A DNA stretch of 13,682 bases, taken from JASHVB01 sp035535035. Its GTDB lineage: Bacteria; Pseudomonadota; Alphaproteobacteria; Acetobacterales; Acetobacteraceae. Both the position numbers and the translations under genes were made by a program. Under the pieces are notes generated by a model. The model had not been told where the DNA came from. It was given only the letters and a program-made list of their open reading frames with translations, and did no database searches. Positions 5,273-12,203 of this stretch are shown one piece after another (the stretch's first letter is position 1; each line of letters starts with the position of its first letter). The stretch covers positions 1-13,682 of the forward strand of contig DATLQW010000135.1 of the NCBI GenBank assembly GCA_035535035.1, given 5' to 3'.

Positions 5273-5575
5273 TCAACGGAAACGAATCAGTCCGCCCAGG
5301 ATGGCCGTCATTACGCTCAGGCCGATGGCCAGCATGCCGCCAAGCCGCACAGTCAGCCGAAGGCCCAGCGTTTCCATCGCCGCCTCGAGTTCGCGGCGAG
5401 TCGTGGCGTTGCTTGCCTGCAGGTCCGCACGGACGGCTGCCAGATCGGGTTTGGTGACCAGCTCTGCCATAATGAACTCCCGGGCAGCTTCCGCGTGGGC
5501 CTCGGCCTCCTGCGGCGGAATGCCAGCATCCCGCAAACGCTTCGCATAAGCCAGCGTGTCGAAGGCGAATGCCAT
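5273..5575 (-). CDS. DUF1640/CCDC90-like coiled-coil membrane protein
   Basis: The 100-residue protein begins MAFAFDTLAYAKRLRDAGI and continues PPQEAEAHAEAAREFI. This is the typical DUF1640 opening (FDTLxxaxxLxxaGfxxxqAeaxa), distantly related to the mitochondrial MCUR1/CCDC90 family. A polar helical stretch follows (about 38-72; LAAVRADLQASNATTRRELE), likely coiled coil. One C-terminal membrane helix (about 77-97; LGGMLAIGLSVMTAILGGL) ends in a short basic tail. The molecular role in bacteria is not established. ATG 5575 fits the family start and has GGGGAAAG upstream; a longer frame upstream to 5653 is probably not translated. It converges with the EthD gene and diverges from the cysteine synthase gene. 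Confidence 0.8.
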   Translation of the reverse strand: MAFAFDTLAYAKRLRDAGIPPQEAEAHAEAAREFIMAELVTKPDLAAVRADLQASNATTRRELEAAMETLGLRLTVRLGGMLAIGLSVMTAILGGLIRFR

Positions 5576-5639
5576 CGGTCTTTCCCCGATTGGTGCCGCT
5601 GCTTCCATTTCACCAGGGAAAGGTGAACCGACGGTAAAG

Positions 5640-5672
5640 CCGGGCCACCCCACCCGACGTGACCCGGCCCGG
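5640..5672 (+). other. Hairpin in the cysteine synthase leader
   Basis: CCGGGCC (5640-5646) pairs with GGCCCGG (5666-5672). A smaller hairpin, TTCACC (5609-5614) with GGTGAA (5622-5627), lies just upstream. Both sit in the 146-bp divergent region before the cysteine synthase start. I do not recognise a known riboswitch. Confidence 0.3.
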
Positions 5673-5721
5673 GCAGCGTGTTACCACCGCCGCCGTCAAC
5701 CAAAAAACGGCAGGAGGTCGC

Positions 5722-6702
5722 ATGACCACGGGCGGGCACAAGCCACTGAACCTCGATCGTCCACTGCGCGGGCGGATCTACGACAGCATCGCCGAGACCA
5801 TCGGCAACACGCCGCTGGTGCGCATCCCGCGTATCTGCGCGGAGGACGGCATCACCGCCGACATCTGCCTGAAGCTGGAGTTCTTCAACCCGATCGCCAG
5901 CGTGAAGGACCGCATCGGCGTCAACATGATCCTGGCGATGGAGGCGGACGGCCGCCTGCCGCCCGGCGGCACCGTGATCGAGCCGACCTCCGGCAACACC
6001 GGCATCGCCCTGGCCTTCGTGTGCGCTGCGCGCGGCTACAAGCTGATCCTCACCATGCCGGAATCGATGTCGATCGAGCGGCGCAAGATGCTGGCGTATC
6101 TCGGCGCACAGCTCGAGCTGACGCCGCGCGAGAAGGGCATGAACGGCGCCATCGCCCGCGCCAAGGAGTTGCAGGCAGCGACGCCCGGCTCGGTGATTCC
6201 CGACCAGTTCGGCAATCCGGCCAACCCGGCGATCCATGCGCGCACCACCGCCGAGGAGATCTGGTACGACACGGCGGGCGAGGTCGATGCGGTGGTCTCC
6301 GGCATCGGCACCGGCGGTACGCTGACCGGTATCGCGCAGGCGCTGAAGCCGCGCCGCCCGGGATTGCGCATGATCGCGGTGGAACCGGAGGCGAGTGCGG
6401 TGCTGTCCGGCGGCAGCCCCGGGCCGCACATGATTCAGGGCATCGGCGCCGGCTTCGTGCCGGAAGTGCTGGAGACCAGCGCGATCGACGAGATCGTCAA
6501 GGTGTCGAACGACCAGGCGTTCGCCAATGCGCGGCGGCTGGCACGGACCGAGGGGATTCCCTGCGGCATTTCATCCGGCGCGGCGCTGGCGGCGACGCTG
6601 GTGGTGGCGCGTCGGCCGGAGATGGCAGGCAAGCGGATCGTCACGATCATTCCGTCGTTTGCCGAGCGCTACATTACCACCGCGCTGTTCGAGGGGCTGT
6701 GA
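5722..6702 (+). CDS. cysK: Cysteine synthase A (O-acetylserine sulfhydrylase), PLP-dependent
   Basis: The 326-residue protein is a fold-type II PLP enzyme. Visible are IGNTPLVR (27-34), the Schiff-base lysine K62 in NPIASVKDR, the substrate loop TSGNTG (89-94), the phosphate-binding GTGGT (196-200) and GISSGAAL near the C-terminus, where a serine contacts the PLP ring nitrogen. It converts O-acetylserine and sulfide to cysteine in the cytosol. It runs about 10-15 residues longer at the N-terminus than most CysK and has no CBS extension, so cystathionine beta-synthase is less likely, though CysM-like use of other sulfur donors cannot be excluded. ATG 5722 has AGGAGG (5712-5717) upstream; a longer frame from 5659 has no such support. 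The FAD/Fe-S dehydrogenase gene follows after 115 bases and may be cotranscribed. Confidence 0.9.
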   Translation: MTTGGHKPLNLDRPLRGRIYDSIAETIGNTPLVRIPRICAEDGITADICLKLEFFNPIASVKDRIGVNMILAMEADGRLPPGGTVIEPTSGNTGIALAFVCAARGYKLILTMPESMSIERRKMLAYLGAQLELTPREKGMNGAIARAKELQAATPGSVIPDQFGNPANPAIHARTTAEEIWYDTAGEVDAVVSGIGTGGTLTGIAQALKPRRPGLRMIAVEPEASAVLSGGSPGPHMIQGIGAGFVPEVLETSAIDEIVKVSNDQAFANARRLARTEGIPCGISSGAALAATLVVARRPEMAGKRIVTIIPSFAERYITTALFEGL

Positions 6703-6721
6703 CCCTGGTGGATTCACGCCC

Positions 6722-6805
6722 CCTCCCCTCATGGGATTGGGTTGGGGGGCGGGGTCGCTCCGACATGCGCGACCCCGCCCCCCAACCGCCACCCGCGAGG
6801 GGAGG
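6722..6805. repeat. Long G/C hairpin repeat between cysK and the FAD/Fe-S dehydrogenase
   Basis: A perfect 19-bp stem (6740-6758 with 6769-6787; core GGGGGGCGGGG) surrounds a 10-base loop. An outer 9-bp stem, CCTCCCCTC (6722-6730) with GAGGGGAGG (6797-6805), encloses it. The right outer arm also supplies the Shine-Dalgarno sequence of the next gene. Related C-rich sequences lie near 252-276 and 10351-10384, so it is probably a dispersed repeat. It could also act as a transcriptional block or mRNA stabiliser between the two genes. Confidence 0.65.
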
Positions 6806-6817
6806 ATTGGGCACCCC

Positions 6818-9718
6818 GTGAACACCAACATCGCCCCTGGCGACTCCCGCCTGGCCGAACGGCTCCGCCGTGACATCGCCGGAGAGGTGCTGTTCGATCG
6901 GGCGGATCGCGGCCGTTACGCCACCGACGCATCGATCTACCAGGTCGAGCCGCTCGGCGTGATCGTGCCGCGGACGATCGGCGACGTCGCCGCGGCGCTC
7001 GCGATCGCGCGCGAGGAGGGCATCCCGGTGCTGCCGCGCGGCGGCGGCACCAGCCAGTGCGGCCAGACGGTCAATCGCGCGCTGGTCATCGATTGCTCGA
7101 AGCATCTGCGCCGCATCCTGCACGTCGATGCCGCCGCGGGCACCGCACTGGTCGAGCCGGGCGTCGTGCTCGGTCAGCTCAACACCGCGTTGCGGGGGGA
7201 AAAGCTGTTTTTCCCCGTCGATCCATCGACGCATGCACGCTGCACCATCGGCGGCATGGCGGGCAACAACTCCTGCGGATCGAAGTCGATCCGCTACGGC
7301 CTGATGGCCGACAACGTGTGCGCGATCGACGCCATCCTGGCCGACGGAACGCGCCATCGTTTCGGGCCCGTGCCGGACAATCTCGGCGCCGGCGTGCCGG
7401 CCAACATCGCGGAACTGATCCAGCGCCTGCGCGCGCTGGGGGCGGCGGAGGCCGAGGAGATCGCCGCGCGCTTCCCGAAGCAGCTTCGCCGCGTCGGCGG
7501 TTACAACATCGACGCGCTGACGCCGGCGGCGCGCGCGGCGGGGCGCGAAAACCTGGCGCGGCTGCTGGTGGGTTCGGAAGGCACGCTGGCGTTTTCCGCG
7601 GCGCTGGAACTGACGCTGCATCCGGTGAAGCCGCGCAAGCTGCTGGGCATCTGCCAGTTCCCCAGCTTCCGCCGCGCCATGGCGGCGGCGCAGCACATCG
7701 TGAAACTCGATCCGGAAGCGGTGGAGCTGGTGGACCGCACGATGATCGACCTCGGCCGCGGCATCCCGATCTACCGTCCCACAATCGACGCCATGCTGCG
7801 CGGCGAACCTGATTCCCTCCTGATCGTCGAATTTCACGGCTTCGAAGATGCGCCGTTGCACGCGAAACTCGCCGAGCTGGACACGCTGATGGCCGATCTC
7901 GGCCTGCCGGGCCAGGTCGTGCGGGCGATCGATCCGGCGTTCCAGGCGGATATCGCCAGCGTGCGCGAGGCCGGCCTGAACATCATGATGTCGATGAAAG
8001 GCGACGGCAAACCGGTGTCGTTCATCGAAGACTGCGCAGTGAACCTGGAAGACCTCGCCGACTACACCGAAAAGCTGAATGACGTGTTCGCCCGGCACGG
8101 CACCAAGGGCACCTGGTACGCGCACGCCTCGGTCGGCTGCCTGCACGTGCGGCCGGTGCTGAGCATGAAGGACCCGGCCGATGTGCGCACGATGCGCGCG
8201 GTCGCCGAGGAATGCTTTTCACTCGTCCGCGACTACAAAGGCTCGCATAGCGGCGAACACGGCGACGGCATCGCGCGCAGCGAATTCAACGAGACGATGT
8301 TCGGTGCCCGCATCGCCCGTGCCTTCGAAACGGTGAAGGACGCGTTCGACCCCGCAAACATGCTGAACCCGGGCCGCGTCGTCCGCCCGCCGCGCATGGA
8401 CGACCGCATGCTGTTCCGCTACGCGCCGGGCTACGCTCCCATCGCCGGCTTCACGCCGAAACTCGACTGGTCGGAGCATCCCGGCCCGCTCGGCGGCATG
8501 CTGGGCGCGGTGGAGATCTGCAACAACAACGGCACCTGCCGCGCGTTCGATGCCGGCGTGATGTGCCCGTCCTTCCGCGTCACCCGCGACGAGGCGCATT
8601 TGACCCGGGGGCGCGCCAACACGCTGCGGCTGGCGCTCACTGGACAGCTTGGCGCCGATGCGATGGCGTCCGAGACGTTGGCCGAGGCGATGCATCTCTG
8701 CGTCTCCTGCAAGGCGTGCCGCCGCGAATGCCCGACCGGCGTCGATATGGCGAAGATGAAACTGGAAGTGCTGGCGGCGCGCGTGGAACGGTACGGCGTG
8801 TCGCGGCGGGAATCGGTGATCGCCGAATTGCCGCGTTATGCGCCGGTGCTGCATCGCATTGCTCCGCTGATGAACCTGCGCAACCGGTTGGGGCCGTTGC
8901 GGCAATTGACCCAGCGCGTGCTCGGGCTCGCCGCGTCGCGCCCGCTGCCCGCCTGGCGGCGCGACGCGTTCCGCGACGAGGAAGCGAGCGCGTTCGCGCC
9001 GGCGAAACCGCGCGGCGAGGTGCTGCTGCTGGCCGACACCTTCAACCGGTATTTCGAACCGGAGAATCTGCGCGCGGCGTTGCGCGTGCTCGCCGCCGCC
9101 GGCTATCGCGCCGTGCTGCCGCCGCATCGCGGGCGCCCGTTGTGCTGCGGCCGCACGTTTCTGGCCGCCGGCATGCTGGACCGGGCGCGCGCCGAGGCAC
9201 GCCGCACCTTGGGCCGGCTGGCTGGCGACTTGCCGGTGGTCGGGCTGGAGCCGTCCTGCCTGCTGACCTTGCGCGACGAATTTCGCTCGCTGTTGCCGGG
9301 CGCGGCGGCCGACGCACTGGCCGGCCGCGCAATGTTGTTGTCGGAGTTCCTGGCGCGCGAAAAGCCGGAACTGGCGCTGCGGCCGATCACCACCACCGCG
9401 CACGTGCATGGCCACTGCCACCAGAAATCGTTCGGCGCGTTTCCCGCGGCGTTGAGTACGTTACAGCGCGTACCGGGGCTTGCAGTGAAGCCGATCGTGG
9501 CGTCGTGCTGCGGCATGGCCGGCAGTTTCGGTTATCAGGCGGAGACGCAGGACGTGTCGCGCGCGATGGCGGAAGCGTCACTGCTGCCGGCGGTGCGGGG
9601 CGCGGCGCCGGGCGACCTGATCGTTGCGGATGGCACATCGTGCCGCCACCAGATTCGCGATCTGGCCGGGCGGGAGGCGGTGCATTCGGTGCGTGTGCTG
9701 GACCGCGCGCTGGCATGA
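6818..9718 (+). CDS. FAD-linked oxidase / Fe-S oxidoreductase fusion, YdiJ-like (D-2-hydroxyglutarate or D-lactate dehydrogenase type)
   Basis: This 966-residue fusion starts with a PCMH-type FAD-binding domain: PRGGGTS (73-79) and GGMAGNNS (145-152). The FAD-oxidase C-terminal domain follows (to about 525), with SGEHGDG near its end. Next come cysteine motifs for Fe-S clusters: C568/C574/C583-P and CVSCKACRRECP (C628, C631, C634, C638). Two CCG-type segments end the protein (PLCCGR and ASCCGMAGSFGY, with HCHQK between). Length and order match E. coli YdiJ (about 1018 residues). The family oxidises D-2-hydroxyacids and passes electrons through Fe-S to the respiratory chain; the substrate cannot be read from sequence. 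The start is GTG 6818 with GGGGAGGA upstream (about 11 bases); there is no ATG nearby. The stop overlaps the next start (ATGA). Confidence 0.87.
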   Translation: MNTNIAPGDSRLAERLRRDIAGEVLFDRADRGRYATDASIYQVEPLGVIVPRTIGDVAAALAIAREEGIPVLPRGGGTSQCGQTVNRALVIDCSKHLRRILHVDAAAGTALVEPGVVLGQLNTALRGEKLFFPVDPSTHARCTIGGMAGNNSCGSKSIRYGLMADNVCAIDAILADGTRHRFGPVPDNLGAGVPANIAELIQRLRALGAAEAEEIAARFPKQLRRVGGYNIDALTPAARAAGRENLARLLVGSEGTLAFSAALELTLHPVKPRKLLGICQFPSFRRAMAAAQHIVKLDPEAVELVDRTMIDLGRGIPIYRPTIDAMLRGEPDSLLIVEFHGFEDAPLHAKLAELDTLMADLGLPGQVVRAIDPAFQADIASVREAGLNIMMSMKGDGKPVSFIEDCAVNLEDLADYTEKLNDVFARHGTKGTWYAHASVGCLHVRPVLSMKDPADVRTMRAVAEECFSLVRDYKGSHSGEHGDGIARSEFNETMFGARIARAFETVKDAFDPANMLNPGRVVRPPRMDDRMLFRYAPGYAPIAGFTPKLDWSEHPGPLGGMLGAVEICNNNGTCRAFDAGVMCPSFRVTRDEAHLTRGRANTLRLALTGQLGADAMASETLAEAMHLCVSCKACRRECPTGVDMAKMKLEVLAARVERYGVSRRESVIAELPRYAPVLHRIAPLMNLRNRLGPLRQLTQRVLGLAASRPLPAWRRDAFRDEEASAFAPAKPRGEVLLLADTFNRYFEPENLRAALRVLAAAGYRAVLPPHRGRPLCCGRTFLAAGMLDRARAEARRTLGRLAGDLPVVGLEPSCLLTLRDEFRSLLPGAAADALAGRAMLLSEFLAREKPELALRPITTTAHVHGHCHQKSFGAFPAALSTLQRVPGLAVKPIVASCCGMAGSFGYQAETQDVSRAMAEASLLPAVRGAAPGDLIVADGTSCRHQIRDLAGREAVHSVRVLDRALA

Positions 9719-10272
9719 TCGCGCCGGACGACCTTCTGGACTTCTGGTTTGCCGGCGACGGCACGCGGTATCGCACCGCGTGGTTCAAGCAGGATGTGGC
9801 GTTCGATACGGAATGCGCGCGGTTCGCCGATGCGCTGCGCACGGCACGGGGCGGTGGGTGCGACCGTTGGGCCGAGACCGCGCGCGGCATGCTGGCGTTG
9901 ATCGTGCTGCTGGACCAATTGTCGCGGAACCTGCATCGCGGGTCGCCGGAGTCCTTTGCCGCGGACACGCAGGCCCGCGCGTTGGCCCGGGAAGCGGTAA
10001 CGCGCGGCTTCGACCGGGCGCTGCATCCGGTGGAACGCAGCTTCGTCTATCTGCCGTTCGAGCATTCCGAGGACCTTACCGACCAGGACGAGTCGGTGCG
10101 GCGGTTCGAGGTGCTGCGCCTGGCGCTGGGGGATTCCACAGTCGAATATGCGTATCGCCATCGCGACCTGATCCGCCGCTTCGGCCGCTTTCCGCATCGC
10201 AATGCCGTGCTGGGACGCGAGAGCACGGCAGAGGAATTGCGTTACCTCGCCGAGCCGGGGGCCGGGTTCTAA
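9715..10272 (+). CDS. DUF924 family protein
   Basis: The 185-residue, all-helical protein has DUF924 hallmarks: LLDFWF near the start, FDTECARFADAL, LIVLLDQLSRNLHRGSPESFAAD in the middle, and VYLPFEHSEDLTDQ followed by HRDLIRRFGRFPHRN. The fold is TPR-like; the biochemical role is not known. ATG 9715 overlaps the TGA of the upstream dehydrogenase by four bases (ATGA), implying translational coupling. A frame extending upstream to 8563 is open but lies inside the dehydrogenase gene and has no domain support. It is soluble with no signal peptide. Confidence 0.88.
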   Translation: MIAPDDLLDFWFAGDGTRYRTAWFKQDVAFDTECARFADALRTARGGGCDRWAETARGMLALIVLLDQLSRNLHRGSPESFAADTQARALAREAVTRGFDRALHPVERSFVYLPFEHSEDLTDQDESVRRFEVLRLALGDSTVEYAYRHRDLIRRFGRFPHRNAVLGRESTAEELRYLAEPGAGF

Positions 10273-10504
10273 AGCATGTCCGCCGCAACTGGAAAAATGC
10301 CAGCCATCACCTGGTAGTGGTTCGGTCTGAGGGCGCCGAGCAAGAAACCAGCTCCCCCTTCCCCCAACCCTCTCCCACAAGGGGATGGAGTCTCCCGCCT
10401 CCTGCCTCCCGCTACCTGCGCAGTTTCATTCAGGGTGGGTCGGCCACGGCCGGTCGGTGGTCAACTCGCAGTGACAGGCTCGTCGATCGGTACGCCGATC
10501 CGAA
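10273..10504. other. Gene-free stretch between convergent genes, with C-rich repeat
   Basis: No gene is seen. It contains a C-rich segment at 10351-10384 (CTCCCCCTTCCCCC, then AAGGGGATGGAG) resembling the arms at 6722-6805, and a short hairpin GATCGG-TACG-CCGATC (10485-10500) directly beyond the stop of the minus-strand monooxygenase gene. The latter could mark its transcript end, but no T tract follows on the minus strand. Confidence 0.45.
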
Positions 10505-11425
10505 TCACCTCAGCCCCACCACCTCCGCCAGCGCGTCCACCTGCTCCTCGTACCGCGACACCGGGTTGAGCAGTACGTGGTTGGCGCCCATCGCAATCAC
10601 CTCCTCCAGCCGTTCGCGCACTTGCGCCGGCGTCCCGTGCAGGCCCGATGCGTCGGTGCCGGCCGGGTTGCGATACACCTCGGTGAACCACCGGTTCAGT
10701 TCGGCACGCGCGACATCCGGCCGCTCATCCACCGAAACGAAAATCCGTTTCGAGACCGGGAAGCCATCCGGATCGCGGCCCGCCGCGGTCAGCGCGTCGC
10801 GCAGCAACGGCACGGACCGGCCAAATTCCGCGATGCTCGACCCGCCCGACCCCATCCACCCATCGGCCAACGATGCCGCGCGGCGAATGGCATTGGGATG
10901 GCCGACGCCCATCCAGATCGGTACATGCGGTTGCTGCACCGGCTTGAGAGGCATGGTCGCGCCTTCCAACTGGTAGAAACGGCCGCGCCAGGTCACGCTC
11001 GGCTGCGTCCACAGCGCCTTGATCAGGTCCACCTCCTCGCGGAGCCGGCCCACCCGCCCGGCCTCGGGCACCGCGAATTCCCGGTAGTGATGCTCCCGGC
11101 CCAGGCCGACGCCGAGGATCGCCCGACCGTTGCTGAGCCGGTCGAGCGTGGCCCATTGGTGCGCCACCATCATCGGGCTGTGCACCGCCAGCACGACCAC
11201 TGACGCGCCGAGGCGGATGCGGCTGGTCACCGCGGCCGCATAGGTCAGCACGACCACAGGATCGAAGGACGTGACGTGGTCCAGGGTGTTCTCGGTCACC
11301 CAGAGGTCGCGGAACCCCAGCGCCTCGGCGCGCCGGGCGACCGCGCGGACGGCGGTTACGTCGATCGGGTCGGGCGAGCGGTGCGGCAGCGACATGCCGA
11401 ACGCGATCTGATCCTTCAAGGCCAT
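10505..11425 (-). CDS. LLM-class (luciferase-like) flavin-dependent oxidoreductase
   Basis: The 306-residue protein is a bacterial-luciferase-like TIM barrel. It begins IAFGMSLPHR, followed by AEALGFRDLWVTEN, SRIRLGASVVVLAVHSP, the central LDRLSNGRAILGVGLG segment, then LWTQPSVTWRG and PIWMGVGHPNAIRRAA. These match the LLM family of F420- or FMN-dependent enzymes. The cofactor is not certain from sequence: other F420 genes are not present here, so reduced FMN or F420 are both possible. No signal peptide is seen. The Shine-Dalgarno is weak (AGGA about 13 bases upstream). It follows the VOC gene by 11 bases on the same strand, so the two probably form an operon. Substrate unknown. Confidence 0.9.
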   Translation of the reverse strand: MALKDQIAFGMSLPHRSPDPIDVTAVRAVARRAEALGFRDLWVTENTLDHVTSFDPVVVLTYAAAVTSRIRLGASVVVLAVHSPMMVAHQWATLDRLSNGRAILGVGLGREHHYREFAVPEAGRVGRLREEVDLIKALWTQPSVTWRGRFYQLEGATMPLKPVQQPHVPIWMGVGHPNAIRRAASLADGWMGSGGSSIAEFGRSVPLLRDALTAAGRDPDGFPVSKRIFVSVDERPDVARAELNRWFTEVYRNPAGTDASGLHGTPAQVRERLEEVIAMGANHVLLNPVSRYEEQVDALAEVVGLR

Positions 11426-11436
11426 GCTGGCGCGTC

Positions 11437-11793
11437 CTATACTTTTTCGATCACTTCCATCTGCGCGCCGTCAGGACATTCGACAAAGCAGACGCGACGC
11501 CCGTTGTTGGGCGGCAGTTCTTCCAGGATGCGCACGCCGTTGCTCTGCAACCGCGCCAGGGTCCCCGGATAATCGTCCGTCTGCACCGCCATATGTTCGA
11601 TGCCGTAATGCTGTTCGTGCTTCTGGACGGCGATCAGCGTGGTGATGTTGAGTTGCAGGCCGTGCAGATCGACCTGGAAGCCGCGGCCCGGGATCTCGGC
11701 CTTCAAGGTCGCACCGAAATTATCCACGTAGAACTGCACGGTCTGCCGCGGATCGCGGGTCTTGATGTGAACGTGCTGTACGGCGAAATTCAT
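11437..11793 (-). CDS. VOC-superfamily (glyoxalase/dioxygenase-like) protein
   Basis: The 118-residue protein has two beta-alpha-beta-beta-beta halves of the VOC fold. VQHVHIKTRDPRQTVQFYVDNFGA (5-28) opens the first and GIEHMAVQTDDYPGTLARL (64-82) the second; it ends FVECPDGAQMEVIEKV. Candidate metal ligands are H7, H67 and E113 with a less certain fourth in the LQLNI strand (47-49). It could be a glyoxalase-type lyase, isomerase or extradiol dioxygenase; the substrate is unknown. ATG 11793 has GGGAG at good spacing and fits the family start; a longer frame to 11916 adds a low-complexity stretch and is not supported. It is the first gene of the pair with the flavin oxidoreductase. Confidence 0.88.
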   Translation of the reverse strand: MNFAVQHVHIKTRDPRQTVQFYVDNFGATLKAEIPGRGFQVDLHGLQLNITTLIAVQKHEQHYGIEHMAVQTDDYPGTLARLQSNGVRILEELPPNNGRRVCFVECPDGAQMEVIEKV

Positions 11794-12203
11794 GATCGTT
11801 CTCCCTTTCCCGGGTGCCGCGGCAGCCGGCTGGCGTGCCCTCGACCAGCATCCCGATTGTGATTGGTTCCTCGTCGCGCCTGATGGGAGCCTGCTATCAT
11901 CGGCGCGCGAACTCAACCCCAGACCGGCGCGCGCCGCGACTTGCGGTCTGGGTGCGTGCGCCTGATGCTCTGACTCTCAGGCTTCGATCCCAGCCTTTTC
12001 AGTGCCGACGCGAGCGAATTCACCGTCATTGCGAGCGAAGCGAAGCAATCTCCCCCGAGATACCGCACCAATGCACGTGGGAGATTGCTTCGCTTCGCTC
12101 GCAATGACGGCGTTGGCCGCCGCAATGACGGGGTTGACCGCGAGGCCGAACCGTCGGAATCACCCCGCCAGGCTCAGTCGCAGTTCCGGGGGATCAACGC
12201 GCC
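11794..12203. promoter_or_regulatory. 410-bp divergent intergenic region
   Basis: No gene is seen. The region separates the minus-strand VOC-oxidoreductase pair from the plus-strand PrpD gene and must hold both promoters, though I could not place convincing -35/-10 pairs. It holds a hairpin CCCAGACCG (11918-11926) with CGGTCTGGG (11944-11952), another GCCTGA (11960-11965) with TCAGGC (11977-11982), and the long palindrome at 12023-12110. The first hairpin could be an operator for either unit. Confidence 0.4.
12023..12110. repeat. Inverted pair of REP-like repeats, perfect 32-bp arms
   Basis: The arm at 12023-12054 (starting CCGTCATTGCGAGCGAAGC) is exactly reverse-complementary to 12079-12110, with a 24-base spacer. 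Each arm contains its own smaller dyad (ATTGC...GCAAT). A further partial copy, GCAATGACGG, lies at 12122-12131. The 'GTCATTGCGAG..GCGAAGC..GAAGCAAT' type is, from memory, a common dispersed palindrome in proteobacterial genomes. A relative with a shorter stem forms the core of the element at 3431-3607. Confidence 0.85.

Noticed and set aside
5576..5721. Riboswitch upstream of the cysteine synthase gene
   Set aside because: Two hairpins are visible but they match no known sulfur-related riboswitch consensus that I can recognise.
6674..8146. 490-codon minus-strand frame over the dehydrogenase
   Set aside because: Shadow frame opposite the FAD domain; no family pattern.
8563..9714. Upstream extension of the DUF924 frame
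   Set aside because: It overlaps the Fe-S part of the dehydrogenase out of frame. DUF924 similarity starts only at 9715, where an ATGA overlap gives a natural start.
12001..12131. Possible CRISPR array from repeated CATTGCGAGCGAAGC units
   Set aside because: The units are inverted, not direct, repeats with a single spacer; this is a REP-type palindrome and no cas genes are present.
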